Shown: positions 1-6,781 of the stretch, piece by piece | Layout of the letters: the number at the start of each line of letters is the position of its first letter | Position numbering within the stretch: position 1 is the first letter of the stretch | Source: a virus | Length of the DNA: 23,371 nt | Direction: 5' to 3' (one strand) | IMG/VR virus record: IMGVR_UViG_3300030117_000195 | Coordinates: 1-23,371 of that record | Notes under the pieces: generated by a model | Database searches by the model: none | What the model was told of the DNA's origin: nothing | What the model saw: the letters and a program-made list of their open reading frames with translations, nothing else | Position numbers and translations under genes: made by a program

Positions 1-890
1 CCCTGCAATGCACTCTGATAGTTTTGTGGGTTTATGCCTGTTATCCCTCCAGCCATATATCTGCTCTGAGCCAACCCGATTGCAGCATCTCTTGTCGCAT
101 AAGCCCGATCAAGCTCGGCTTGTCGCTCTTCTTCAAAGCGACGATTCCGATCCATGATGCTTTCTTCCGCCTCCATCTGGGCTCTCTGGCCCTCTCCTGT
201 GCCAATAGCTGTCAGGGTTAGGGGATCCATCAAGGCTTTTCCAAAAGCCCCTGGCTGCCTAAATGGGGCTGTTAAACTATCTGCTATTGTTTGCTCTCCC
301 CTTAGATCGGCAAGGTTTTGAGTCAGGTCTGTTACATTTTGAGTTGCTGCATCTGCAGCTGTTTTTGCTGCTGTGAATTCTCCTATCTGAGCTGGAGTAA
401 AAGGTTGAGATCCACCAGCTATTCCAGCTTTAGCTAGATCTGCACTAGCTTCTGCAGCTGTTTTTTGAGCTTCTCCAAGAGCGCTAGCAGTTCCAGATAT
501 CTCAGGATTTAGCGCATCACTCGCAGCGCCTAACGCCTTTCCTAAACCAAACCCAGTGATCCCTGACATTAATCCTTTTTTAATGTCTCCTGTAACTGCA
601 GTTGTCGCTAGTCCAGACCCTATAGCTCCAGCCAAGGCAGATCCAACTGTCTTGCCTAAGAAAGCTTTACCAGCCATGCTGCCGATCAAAGGAGCCAAGA
701 AAGGCAAGAAAGCTTCTGGCTGACCTGTCATCGGGTTCCTGGTTAGCTGGCCTGTTGGAGAAAGTGCCGCAATGCCTTGCACCTCTGCAGGGTTCATGTG
801 AACCAACATGCTGTCTCCATAACGGCCTTGACGGGCCATTTGATTAGCTTGTCTTTGCATTGGTGCTGGTTGTTGATTCGGATACATCAT
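1..890 (-). CDS. Putative virion ejection/internal protein (3' end outside window)
   Basis: The frame is open from ATG at 890 to the window edge without a stop, giving 296 codons, so the C-terminus is missing. The start overlaps the stop of the preceding gene (TAATG) and has GGAG eight bases upstream; a second ATG follows directly. The N-terminus carries a motif I recall from many marine phage proteins, GDSMLVHMNP followed by NPMTGQPEAF. Next comes a Gly/Ala-rich hydrophobic stretch (about residues 75-115: APLIGSMAGK, GSALAGAIGSG), then an Ala/Gln/Glu-rich helical part and a charged coil (EAEESIMDRNRRFEEERQ). Gly/Ala-rich membrane-active segments plus long helices suit podovirus internal or ejected proteins, and its place after the tail hub gene fits. 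Function is inferred; the family resemblance is from memory. Confidence 0.75.
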   Translation of the reverse strand, partial: MMYPNQQPAPMQRQANQMARQGRYGDSMLVHMNPAEVQGIAALSPTGQLTRNPMTGQPEAFLPFLAPLIGSMAGKAFLGKTVGSALAGAIGSGLATTAVTGDIKKGLMSGITGFGLGKALGAASDALNPEISGTASALGEAQKTAAEASADLAKAGIAGGSQPFTPAQIGEFTAAKTAADAATQNVTDLTQNLADLRGEQTIADSLTAPFRQPGAFGKALMDPLTLTAIGTGEGQRAQMEAEESIMDRNRRFEEERQAELDRAYATRDAAIGLAQSRYMAGGITGINPQNYQSALQ

Positions 891-1219
891 TAACTTGTCT
901 CCACTCCAAATAAATTAAAACTCACATTTGCTGCGCTTGCATAAACCTTAACTATGTCTGCTTGTGATAGACACATACCAATAACAACTGTTCTAGTTGT
1001 TGTCGCAGCTAGGTCTTCATCAAAAAATATAAACTGTTTATCATCAGCTGTAGCGCCGTTGACATGGATGCTAACCCTGAAGGTAATCCCCGATCCCCCT
1101 CTGTTGCATATCACCAGGGAACTAACTGTTGTTTGATTTAAATCAGGAACCGTATAAAGAACTGTCGTAGTTGTTGCTGACACATCAACCTGACCCAGAA
1201 CCTTTATAACATCTGTCAC
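890..1219 (-). CDS. Small beta-rich phage structural protein
   Basis: A 109-residue protein starting with GTG, which overlaps the previous stop as GTGA. The sequence is rich in Thr, Val and Ala with alternating hydrophobic residues (LYTVPDLNQTTVSSLVICNR; TFRVSIHVNGA; FNLFGVE). This reads as a compact beta-sandwich of the kind common in phage tail or baseplate decoration proteins. It sits between the tail hub operon and the putative ejection protein, so a virion role is likely. I recognise the general family from marine phages but cannot assign a precise function. Confidence 0.7.
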   Translation of the reverse strand: MTDVIKVLGQVDVSATTTTVLYTVPDLNQTTVSSLVICNRGGSGITFRVSIHVNGATADDKQFIFFDEDLAATTTRTVVIGMCLSQADIVKVYASAANVSFNLFGVETS

Positions 1220-1413
1220 GATGCGCCCATCAACAAGAACTGAAATCGACGCATAGCCAGAGATCCGTTTTTATCTCCCTGGGTTTTTGCCAACTGAATA
1301 TCGTTTTCTACTGTCTGAAAGCCAAGCTCTATCGTTCTTCTCGTGACAGCTTCGTTTTCTTTCTGATAGTCATCTGGTGCTATTGGTAACGGTATGTTTC
1401 TTTGCGTTGTCAT
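1216..1413 (-). CDS. Small conserved phage protein, function unknown
   Basis: A 65-residue protein whose ATG overlaps the stop of the tail hub gene (TAATG) and whose own TGA overlaps the next GTG start, so it is translationally coupled on both sides. It has a Pro-rich N-terminus (NIPLPIAPDDY) followed by an amphipathic helix with Glu, Gln and Arg (ENEAVTRRTIELGFQTVEND), suggesting a short coiled coil. No enzyme motif is visible. Its position suggests a small tail-assembly or virion-associated protein, which is inference only. Confidence 0.65.
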   Translation of the reverse strand: MTTQRNIPLPIAPDDYQKENEAVTRRTIELGFQTVENDIQLAKTQGDKNGSLAMRRFQFLLMGAS

Positions 1414-3260
1414 TATCTTCTGCCATCCTGGCGCATATCAAACCTTAGATCCCCCAATCTCCATTTATAGCCAGACCCATCGCTTTCTATCCTAACCACA
1501 GAATGCCTGGATCTATTTCTTATAAATGACTGTTTAGTCGATGGTGTCACAGTAGAACTAGATAACGTAGTCGGAGTCTCCAACGGAAAATCGCTACCCT
1601 TCATAATTATATTTGCAGACGCTTCAGTTTGATTTCCGGTAAAAGTAAAGTCAGGTATTATTTTGTTCACGAACATATAGTGTTCGCCCTCACCTATCTC
1701 TAGATCTCCAGATTCTATAAAAGCAGTCATTGCTGAGCCATCATCATCAAAACCAACTTCATGCTCAAACAAGAAGTTATCACCACCATCAATTGCAGTG
1801 GATGCAATGGGATACTGTCTAGTTGCTCCAGCTATCCACGCCCCTCTGCCTAATGTTCCGACTGCCCACAAGCCTTCTTCATAGTTGTAAGATACATAAT
1901 TGGTTATCTCTGTATTCCCCTCTCCAATAGGGTAAAACCATATTACTTCATTGTAATCATTGTTTTCTGCTGCAAAGACCTTGAACGACTGATCTTTATT
2001 TAAATTAGAAAAAACAAAGTCTTTAACGGAACAGGGAAGCGGCTGTACAGATCCGTTGTAAACATAGAAGTTACCCCTATCCATGAAGTAAACAACGCCC
2101 CTGGCGTTTACAGCTGCGTTAGGAGATATCATTGATACATCAGTACTCAACGTGCTGAAGTTAAATATAAACGGAGCACCAACAAATCTCATCGAATGTA
2201 AGCTTGCGTCTGTCCAGATAAGTATCTCTTGTCTTGTTTGGACTGCCCCGATTATCTGAGATCCTGAGTTTATACGGACACCACCAGCGCTGTTGGTTGC
2301 TGTTGGAGTCCAGTCTCCAGCATTCTCTTGATCTGAAAATCTAACCAACAAAGGGTCTATATCAGAGGATCCTATCGGATTAGACCCAAAGGCAATCACA
2401 TGTCGGTCTTCATCAGAAACTAAAACCTGTAAAGCAACGGTTGGTTGATTTGATCCGGTAAGAGTAGTGATATTAACAGCTCTTGCTCCAGTGCCTCCAG
2501 ATTCGTCCCAGTAAAATATCCCACCACCTCGGATATTAAATATAAGATCCTCACCAAAATTATCTTGGCTAAACAATCTCAGTTGGCCTGATGCAGCTAC
2601 AGAGCTAGAGCTTCCAAAAGTACCAAACCCCCAGGATCCAGCACCCCATCCAGTCCCTTGCACAAAAGCATTTAGCCCTGTGTTTATCTGATATGTTCCG
2701 ACAACAGAGGATCCACCATTTCCGGTGTCTGAGCTGTTTGCTGTTACTGTGCTACCGCTCGTATCCTTGGCCTCTATCGTAAAGGTGTTAGTCGTTGGTA
2801 CGGTGGCTATTTGATACTCTTGATTTAATACCGCTGCAGTGACGTTGCCACCTAGCGTGGCTGCTCCACTAAATGTGACAAAGTCATTTACGACAGCCCC
2901 ATGAGAAGTATCTGTAACTGTTATTGTGCTCGATCCGTTTGAAGCAGAAAAGGTAACATCGCCTGCAGATGTTGTAGATCTGATCGGGGTGACATCGTTA
3001 TATCCACTGCCCTCGGCAATATAAAACTTTAGGTTTGTTCCGACGCCCAAGTACTTAATTGATTCAAGCGATGACCAGTCATGTATAGATCTACATATAC
3101 CAACAAAAGCGGCTTGGTTGTATTTCCTCCAACCTCCTATTTTTTCTGGCCTGCCCTTTCTAAATCTAATTTTGTCAGAATCAAACCATCCGGCATCAGC
3201 TGTATATTCTGTGCCTTCTTTGTTAACCCCTGGAGCAAAACTAATCTTACTTAGCGGCAT
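1413..3260 (-). CDS. P22 gp10-like tail hub / DNA stabilisation protein
   Basis: A 615-residue protein. The N-terminus has the pattern I associate with P22 gp10-like packaged-DNA stabilisation or tail hub proteins of marine phages: FAPGVNKEGTEYTADAGWFD, then KIRFRKGRPEKIGGW and a segment ending in GVGTNLKFYI. A Thr/Ser/Gly-rich insertion (about residues 95-190, containing SSTITVTDTSHGAVVNDF) looks like an inserted beta domain. The rest is repetitive beta-strand sequence as expected for a propeller-like hub (TRQEILIWTDASLHSMRFVG; VVYFMDRGNFYVY). In podoviruses this protein extends the portal/adaptor stack and holds packaged DNA in place. It follows the FG-rich protein directly, its ATG adjoining that gene's TAA. 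The hub assignment is by resemblance; virion location is very likely. Confidence 0.75.
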   Translation of the reverse strand: MPLSKISFAPGVNKEGTEYTADAGWFDSDKIRFRKGRPEKIGGWRKYNQAAFVGICRSIHDWSSLESIKYLGVGTNLKFYIAEGSGYNDVTPIRSTTSAGDVTFSASNGSSTITVTDTSHGAVVNDFVTFSGAATLGGNVTAAVLNQEYQIATVPTTNTFTIEAKDTSGSTVTANSSDTGNGGSSVVGTYQINTGLNAFVQGTGWGAGSWGFGTFGSSSSVAASGQLRLFSQDNFGEDLIFNIRGGGIFYWDESGGTGARAVNITTLTGSNQPTVALQVLVSDEDRHVIAFGSNPIGSSDIDPLLVRFSDQENAGDWTPTATNSAGGVRINSGSQIIGAVQTRQEILIWTDASLHSMRFVGAPFIFNFSTLSTDVSMISPNAAVNARGVVYFMDRGNFYVYNGSVQPLPCSVKDFVFSNLNKDQSFKVFAAENNDYNEVIWFYPIGEGNTEITNYVSYNYEEGLWAVGTLGRGAWIAGATRQYPIASTAIDGGDNFLFEHEVGFDDDGSAMTAFIESGDLEIGEGEHYMFVNKIIPDFTFTGNQTEASANIIMKGSDFPLETPTTLSSSTVTPSTKQSFIRNRSRHSVVRIESDGSGYKWRLGDLRFDMRQDGRR

Positions 3261-4223
3261 TTAGTAAAGCCTTGTTCTTCCGCCCCTGGCCTTACCTCCA
3301 GGCATGCCAGCAACACCACCCATCATTGCCCCTCTATTGACTGGTCTTTGTAAGGGAGCGCCAAAAGGAGAGTTTATTGCAGCTGCAGCTGCAGCTTGTT
3401 GAGCTCGATTAAGATCTGCTGCACTAGGCATAGGAATAGGAATAGGTTGAGGTTGGGGTGCAACCGCTGGTTGACCAGTCATACCAAGCTCTGCAGCAAA
3501 CTCTGCTGGGGTCTGTCTCTTGGTTTGACCAGCAAAACCAGCTCCTGACAGATCTGTCACATATTCATTAGTTGTTGGATCGTAAGTTGCCGTCAAGCCA
3601 AATTGTTTACTTGCTGGGTTTGCTGCAAATGCATCCAACAAACCCTGATCCGCGACATTAGGGCTCGGCGTAGCTGGTTGAGGATTAAATGGCATTGGCT
3701 CGTCATAAGGAGCAAACTCATCAAACCGCCCACCACCTGGAACTTGATTCATAGTTCCGACCCTATTTGATATGTCTAAATCTTGCCTTGGAGTTGGTCT
3801 TGGTCTTCCTCCTTTTGAAGGACTGCCTCCTCCTTTTCTTCCAGGTGCTGGCATTGGTCTAGGCTGAGGCACTCCAAATCCGCCAAACATTCCACCATAT
3901 CCAGGTGAGAATCCACCACCGAATCCTCCGCCAAAACCACCACCAAAACCACCGCCAAACCCTCTGTTAAATCCGTATGGATTAAAGGTGGTCTGACCAT
4001 AACCAAAAGATGGCTGAGGCCTGCCTTTACCTGGAGATTGCATTGGTGGAGGAGATGGTCTTCCTTTACCTGGAGAAGGCATAGGCTGAAAACCTCCGGT
4101 AAAGCCACCAAAGCCACCTCCGAATCCGCTACCAAAGTTACCGCCAAAACCGCCAGGATAAGGCCCAAGGCCAGATTCAGCTGCTCTTATTTGAGAAGAA
4201 ATATCACCAGGAACCATGCTCAT
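3261..4223 (-). CDS. Gly/Phe/Pro-rich low-complexity (FG-repeat) protein
   Basis: A 320-residue protein with extreme composition bias. Residues 24-45 and 88-105 are runs of Gly and Phe, the second being FGGG repeated four times plus a final Phe. SPGKGRP occurs twice (50-56, 63-69), followed by APGRKGG and SPSKGGRPRP (126-143). A more ordinary segment (about 145-235) contains DISNRVG and FGLTATYDPTTNEYVTDLSG. The C-terminus is Pro/Ala-rich and ends in GGKARGGRTRLY. GGAG lies seven bases upstream of ATG, which overlaps the lysozyme stop (ATGA). The sequence resembles FG-rich disordered proteins; no catalytic motif is visible. It lies between lysozyme and tail hub. Function is unknown. An antisense-free shadow frame of 130 codons lies inside it and is composition-driven. 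Confidence 0.75.
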   Translation of the reverse strand: MSMVPGDISSQIRAAESGLGPYPGGFGGNFGSGFGGGFGGFTGGFQPMPSPGKGRPSPPPMQSPGKGRPQPSFGYGQTTFNPYGFNRGFGGGFGGGFGGGFGGGFSPGYGGMFGGFGVPQPRPMPAPGRKGGGSPSKGGRPRPTPRQDLDISNRVGTMNQVPGGGRFDEFAPYDEPMPFNPQPATPSPNVADQGLLDAFAANPASKQFGLTATYDPTTNEYVTDLSGAGFAGQTKRQTPAEFAAELGMTGQPAVAPQPQPIPIPMPSAADLNRAQQAAAAAAINSPFGAPLQRPVNRGAMMGGVAGMPGGKARGGRTRLY

Positions 4224-4642
4224 TGATATTCTCCGGTTCTTATCATTTCAGTTATTGTTATAGCACGTTGCCCAACTTGCTTGCTCCAGCGACTATCCAT
4301 AAATTCATCTGCAGCAATATCCCATTGTTTTCTAGACATGGCAGTAATTGCTTTTACAAAACCTCTTAAACGGGATAATCCAAGGTTAAAACAGATATCA
4401 GTCATTGCATCTCTCCTAACCTCGTCTAATTCTCTAAACCAAAAATAGCTAGCGCCCAATTCATCTTGAACTCTTTTTATGTCGTTAATTAATAAAACAT
4501 TAATTTCTTCTTCAGTAAGACCAAGCCCACCATCTTCATCAATGTTCCGGCCCACACCGATTGTCCATTTGTCTGCGCTGCATTGATAGGCATGGGTTCG
4601 CACACCTTCATGCAGCTTTAACATATCAATTAGTTTTGTCAT
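4220..4642 (-). CDS. Endolysin, T4-type lysozyme (GH24)
   Basis: A 140-residue muramidase that would cleave the glycan strands of host peptidoglycan at lysis. The N-terminus carries the GH24 active-site pattern: LKLHEGVRTHAY with catalytic Glu12, then Thr27 in KWTIGVGRN, the spacing seen in T4 lysozyme (Glu11, Asp20, Thr26). The residue aligned with T4 Asp20 is Cys21; as I recall, the family pattern allows Asp or Cys there. Conserved later segments include DICFNLG and the C-terminal QRAITITEMIRTGEY. No signal peptide is evident, so export would rely on the neighbouring holin, which is the gene just upstream. Length is typical for the family. Its TGA overlaps the next start. Confidence 0.93.
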   Translation of the reverse strand: MTKLIDMLKLHEGVRTHAYQCSADKWTIGVGRNIDEDGGLGLTEEEINVLLINDIKRVQDELGASYFWFRELDEVRRDAMTDICFNLGLSRLRGFVKAITAMSRKQWDIAADEFMDSRWSKQVGQRAITITEMIRTGEYQ

Positions 4643-4643
4643 A

Positions 4644-5021
4644 TTATTTGCCTACGCCTTTAACACGCTCGAATGAACGAGCACCGCCCAGACCTAGCAT
4701 ACCAAGCAACAGAGGCATCATAGTGCCAGCATCAGCTTGAGGAATAATTACTCCAAAGCCTGCTGCAATGGGAGCTATAAGAAAATTAACCATCAGTCCC
4801 AAAACGCAAGTATATCCAGCTAAAGGCCTCCAACTGGACTGGAACCAGTTTCCTTTTGCGTCAAGCTTGTTGATTTCGATCTGACCCTTGGCGAGTTCTT
4901 GTGCATGGCGCTCTGCCATTGTCGCAATCTCATGTGCCAGAGCATTCTTCTGATCTTTGTCCTCAATAACCTTATCGAGAAGCTTTGTTGCGGGTTCTAT
5001 CAAAGATCCAAGAATACTCAT
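4644..5021 (-). CDS. Holin, GTA-type 3TM family
   Basis: A 125-residue membrane protein. An N-terminal helical, charged region (residues 1-60) is followed by WRPLAGY at 64-70, the signature of the 3TM holins first described for gene transfer agent release. A long hydrophobic stretch at 68-93 and a second at 100-113 follow, then the conserved tail GLGGARSFERVKGVGK. Holins form lesions in the inner membrane and time lysis; the lysozyme gene follows after one base. The start overlaps the upstream TGA (ATGA) with no clear Shine-Dalgarno sequence, so translation probably depends on coupling to the EF-hand gene. Confidence 0.9.
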   Translation of the reverse strand: MSILGSLIEPATKLLDKVIEDKDQKNALAHEIATMAERHAQELAKGQIEINKLDAKGNWFQSSWRPLAGYTCVLGLMVNFLIAPIAAGFGVIIPQADAGTMMPLLLGMLGLGGARSFERVKGVGK

Positions 5022-5338
5022 TTTTTCGCCATGTATGCTGTTGCTCCAAAGTATAGTCCAACGATGGAGGCTTGGCTAAGAAACAACATATCGCTAATGC
5101 TTGCTAACGTATCAAGTCGATCAGATGGGACAAAAGGAATAACAGGCAAAACAGCGAAAACGCACATACTCCCAATAGCAACCCAGGCCATTCTTCTTTG
5201 CGAGTCTGCTTTTTCTTCTTGAAGTTCAAGTTGTAACATCTCCTGATGACGCGATATTTCTTGATCACTTACTACCCCATCACCATCTGCGTCATATTCT
5301 GCGTAACGGGATTTAGGTTCTAGCTTTTTAGGAGTCAT
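5018..5338 (-). CDS. EF-hand membrane protein of the lysis region
   Basis: A 106-residue protein with one canonical EF-hand calcium loop at residues 16-27 (DADGDGVVSDQE), having Asp at loop positions 1, 3 and 5, Gly at 6 and Glu at 12. A charged helix follows (28-49), then two hydrophobic segments at about 50-70 (MAWVAIGSMCVFAVLPVIPF) and 82-104. The predicted form is a two-pass membrane protein with an N-terminal calcium-binding head. It is coupled on both sides by ATGA overlaps: to the small protein upstream and to the holin downstream. Metal binding is inferred from the loop; a role in lysis or holin control is inferred from context only. Confidence 0.75.
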   Translation of the reverse strand: MTPKKLEPKSRYAEYDADGDGVVSDQEISRHQEMLQLELQEEKADSQRRMAWVAIGSMCVFAVLPVIPFVPSDRLDTLASISDMLFLSQASIVGLYFGATAYMAKK

Positions 5339-5559
5339 ACTGTTACCAGAATGTGCTGACCAGTAACTTTAGGGGTTGTATAGCTTAGTTGACCCCCTTT
5401 GTAGGTATACACCTTGGAATCGTATATGGTGGTAATAACTTCCTGCTTGGCATTTATTTCTTTGCCTTGCATCCGCTCCATATCAATCTTTTGTATATGA
5501 TGCTTGGGCGCAGGCTGCACAGCGTTCACACTGTTTGGGAACGGTGGTATTTCACTCAT
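5335..5559 (-). CDS. Small hypothetical protein of the lysis operon
   Basis: A 74-residue protein with no family I recognise. The N-terminal third is Pro-rich (SEIPPFPNSVNAVQPAPK). The rest looks like beta strands (VITTIYDSKVYTYKGGQ; SYTTPKVTGQHILVTV), consistent with a small soluble domain. It starts eight bases inside the upstream gene, with AGGA about nine bases before ATG, and its TGA overlaps the start of the EF-hand gene. No signal peptide, membrane segment or catalytic motif is seen. Confidence 0.6.
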   Translation of the reverse strand: MSEIPPFPNSVNAVQPAPKHHIQKIDMERMQGKEINAKQEVITTIYDSKVYTYKGGQLSYTTPKVTGQHILVTV

Positions 5560-5812
5560 CTTCTTTCTTCCTGACAGGATCTCTAAATATGTATTTACCT
5601 TTTCCAGCTTCTGCCGAAGGAATTAATCTTACCTCGCAATACCCATCAAACTTGTTGGTCTTACTGCGTAACCAGTTGTGAGTATGGACGCTTTGATGAA
5701 CAAGAGCATCTCGATATTCTAGGCAACTTGTTAATTCTTGGAAGTATAGTTCAGTGCCTGTTGGCCTACCTCCTGGTGTCAAAAGAACTAAAACAAATAT
5801 CATCAGCGTCAT
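5552..5812 (-). CDS. Small exported-type protein with two cysteines
   Basis: An 86-residue protein that begins with a hydrophobic segment (residues 2-12, LMIFVLVLL), which reads as a short signal peptide or membrane anchor. A polar domain follows with Cys30 and Cys59, which could form a disulfide in the periplasm. The C-terminus is charged (FRDPVRKKEDE). The ATG overlaps the TGA of the preceding startless frame (CTATGACG), so translation here would require ribosomes to read through that frame. Similar short hydrophobic-start, two-Cys proteins occur in marine phages. Function is unknown; a spanin-like or envelope role is possible but unsupported. Confidence 0.6.
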   Translation of the reverse strand: MTLMIFVLVLLTPGGRPTGTELYFQELTSCLEYRDALVHQSVHTHNWLRSKTNKFDGYCEVRLIPSAEAGKGKYIFRDPVRKKEDE

Positions 5813-6105
5813 AGTCTTCGTTTCTTCTTCAGTGCTTGAGTTCTTTCAGCTTGCGGAGCAACCAGTTCCCATGTCAGCACATCTACATCAACTTGATGCG
5901 CCGTCCCTAACACTCTTGGCATAGAGTTTCTCACGTAGATCATTGCCCCATAACCACACTGTCGGTAGTTGAACTTCAACCAATCCTTTGCGACCTCGTG
6001 ACGTTTTGCCGGTGGGTTTACGAGCTTGAGTTTATTCCACTCTCTTAGGTCACAGAACAGATTAGGGTTTTCGGGATCGTAATCTAGTCTTACTGCTTCT
6101 GTAGC
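5809..6105 (-). CDS. Hidden coding frame without a start codon (C-terminal domain, -1 frame)
   Basis: Between the stop of the TM/coiled-coil gene (6090) and the next ATG (5812), only one minus-strand frame is open. It encodes a plausible 98-residue segment: AVRLDYDPENPN, LFCDLREWNKLKLVNPPAKR, HEVAKDWLKFNY, CGYGAMIYVRNS, VLGTAHQVDVDVLTWELV and a basic end ALKKKRRL. Its TGA overlaps the next ATG, as real neighbours here do. The frame stays open upstream to 6261 but holds no ATG, GTG or TTG before a TTG at 5979 (preceded by AAGGA, which would give 56 residues). Possible explanations are -1 frameshifting from the upstream gene, a one-base deletion after the ATG at 6107-6105 (ATG-GCT restored by one G), or the internal TTG. 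Coding nature is well supported; the expression route is not. I do not recognise the family. Confidence 0.6.
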   Translation of the reverse strand, partial: ATEAVRLDYDPENPNLFCDLREWNKLKLVNPPAKRHEVAKDWLKFNYRQCGYGAMIYVRNSMPRVLGTAHQVDVDVLTWELVAPQAERTQALKKKRRL

Positions 6106-6395
6106 ATTATCTGGATCAACTGAGCCAGCTTCTCGTCCGTCGCCTTCAGAGTTTCTTGCTGCTGACTGAGACTGTCCACCACTGCCTTGATCTGCGTCTG
6201 GTTGACCGCTGACAGTTGGCCGTTGGCTACTGCCTGTTCCGCTGTCTTTTTTACAGCTTGCTCAATCCTTTGAACCTCTGCATCTGTAGCCTCTGCTCTT
6301 GCTTGCATAGATCCCCATGCGATAGCTCCAGATAAAGCTGCAGCTGCTATGGGCAAAGCCCATGTCGGAACTTTTATAGTGTTTGCATCACTCAT
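6090..6395 (-). CDS. Membrane-anchored coiled-coil protein (i-spanin-like topology)
   Basis: A 101-residue protein with a single N-terminal membrane segment (about residues 12-30, WALPIAAAALSGAIAWGSM) and a long Ala/Gln/Glu-rich coiled coil over the remainder (VQRIEQAVKKTAEQAV; SLSQQQETLKATDEKLAQL). That is the topology of an inner-membrane spanin (Rz-like), but no diagnostic spanin motif or partner lipoprotein is evident. Codons 48-50 (GTA AAA AAG) contain an in-register A AAA AAG slippery heptamer, and the -1 frame stays open from there to 5809. It begins two bases after the stop of the XhlA-like gene. Function is inferred from topology and place. Confidence 0.65.
   Translation of the reverse strand: MSDANTIKVPTWALPIAAAALSGAIAWGSMQARAEATDAEVQRIEQAVKKTAEQAVANGQLSAVNQTQIKAVVDSLSQQQETLKATDEKLAQLIQIMLQKQ
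6211..6270 (-). promoter_or_regulatory. Candidate -1 programmed frameshift signal (A AAA AAG)
   Basis: In the zero frame of the membrane/coiled-coil gene the bases read GTA AAA AAG, so the heptamer A AAA AAG (6252-6246) is in the register used by E. coli dnaX. A Shine-Dalgarno-like AAGGA lies 13 bases upstream (6270-6266). Downstream, 11 bases after the heptamer, GGCAGT and ACTGTC (6234-6211, one G-U pair) can pair around an inner GCC-AAC-GGC hairpin. The -1 frame has a stop just before the heptamer (6264-6262) and is then open for 145 codons. A shift would give a protein of about 195 residues. The spacer is longer than usual. Confidence 0.35.
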
Positions 6396-6396
6396 A

Positions 6397-6585
6397 CTAA
6401 ACCCCTAAAAATTGAGGAACCAAAAGGCTTCCTATTATTAAAACAATAACGCCCCATAACATTCTTTCTAGTCTGTCAAAACGCCTGGATCCATCTGCTA
6501 ATCTTTCTTCGATACGCTGATATCTCAAAGCACACTCTCTTTCATGAGTGTTTATTTCTTGCAGAGCTTTCTTCCCATCATCCAT
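6397..6585 (-). CDS. XhlA-like tail-anchored lysis protein
   Basis: A 62-residue protein. The first 40 residues are charged and helical (THERECALRYQRIEERLADG, RRFDRLERM), followed by one C-terminal hydrophobic segment (43-60, LWGVIVLIIGSLLVPQFL). This layout and the Glu/Arg-rich heptad pattern match the haemolysin XhlA family, small membrane proteins that accompany holins in several phages. It overlaps the preceding gene by eight bases. It probably sits in the inner membrane with the coil in the cytoplasm and assists or tunes lysis; this is inferred from family resemblance and neighbours. Confidence 0.65.
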   Translation of the reverse strand: MDDGKKALQEINTHERECALRYQRIEERLADGSRRFDRLERMLWGVIVLIIGSLLVPQFLGV

Positions 6586-6772
6586 CTAAAATTTCTTCTT
6601 TAGGAGCAGCTTGTTTAGCTTTGCCAACATTAAGAGCTAAAGCCTCTAGGAATGGATAGACGTATCGCCCCATAAATTGATCGTCTTTTGGGGTAGGGGT
6701 AGCCGCACATACCGCAGATGCAACCGTGACTACCGTAGTAGCAAGTGTGAGTATCTCCATCAGATCCATCAT
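6578..6772 (-). CDS. Small single-pass membrane protein with TPTPKDD motif
   Basis: A 64-residue protein with an N-terminal hydrophobic helix (residues 5-24, MEILTLATTVVTVASAVCAA), then TPTPKDD, an aromatic-hydrophobic segment (YVYPFLEALALNVGKAKQ) and a short charged tail. I recall this helix-TPTPKDD-LALNVGKAK arrangement in many short phage proteins near lysis genes, with no established function. GGAG lies six bases before the first of two adjacent ATG codons. A holin-like or antiholin-like role is possible but unproven. Confidence 0.7.
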   Translation of the reverse strand: MMDLMEILTLATTVVTVASAVCAATPTPKDDQFMGRYVYPFLEALALNVGKAKQAAPKEEILDG

Positions 6773-6781
6773 ATTTTTCTC

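Noticed and set aside
3776-4168. 130-codon minus-strand frame inside the FG-rich gene
   Set aside because: A frame-shifted reading of the Gly/Pro-rich repeats; Leu/Val/Glu-biased, without independent ribosome site.
5797-5812. Reading the two-Cys protein as an outer spanin lipoprotein
   Set aside because: The hydrophobic start lacks a lipobox; the first Cys is at residue 30, not directly after the signal segment.
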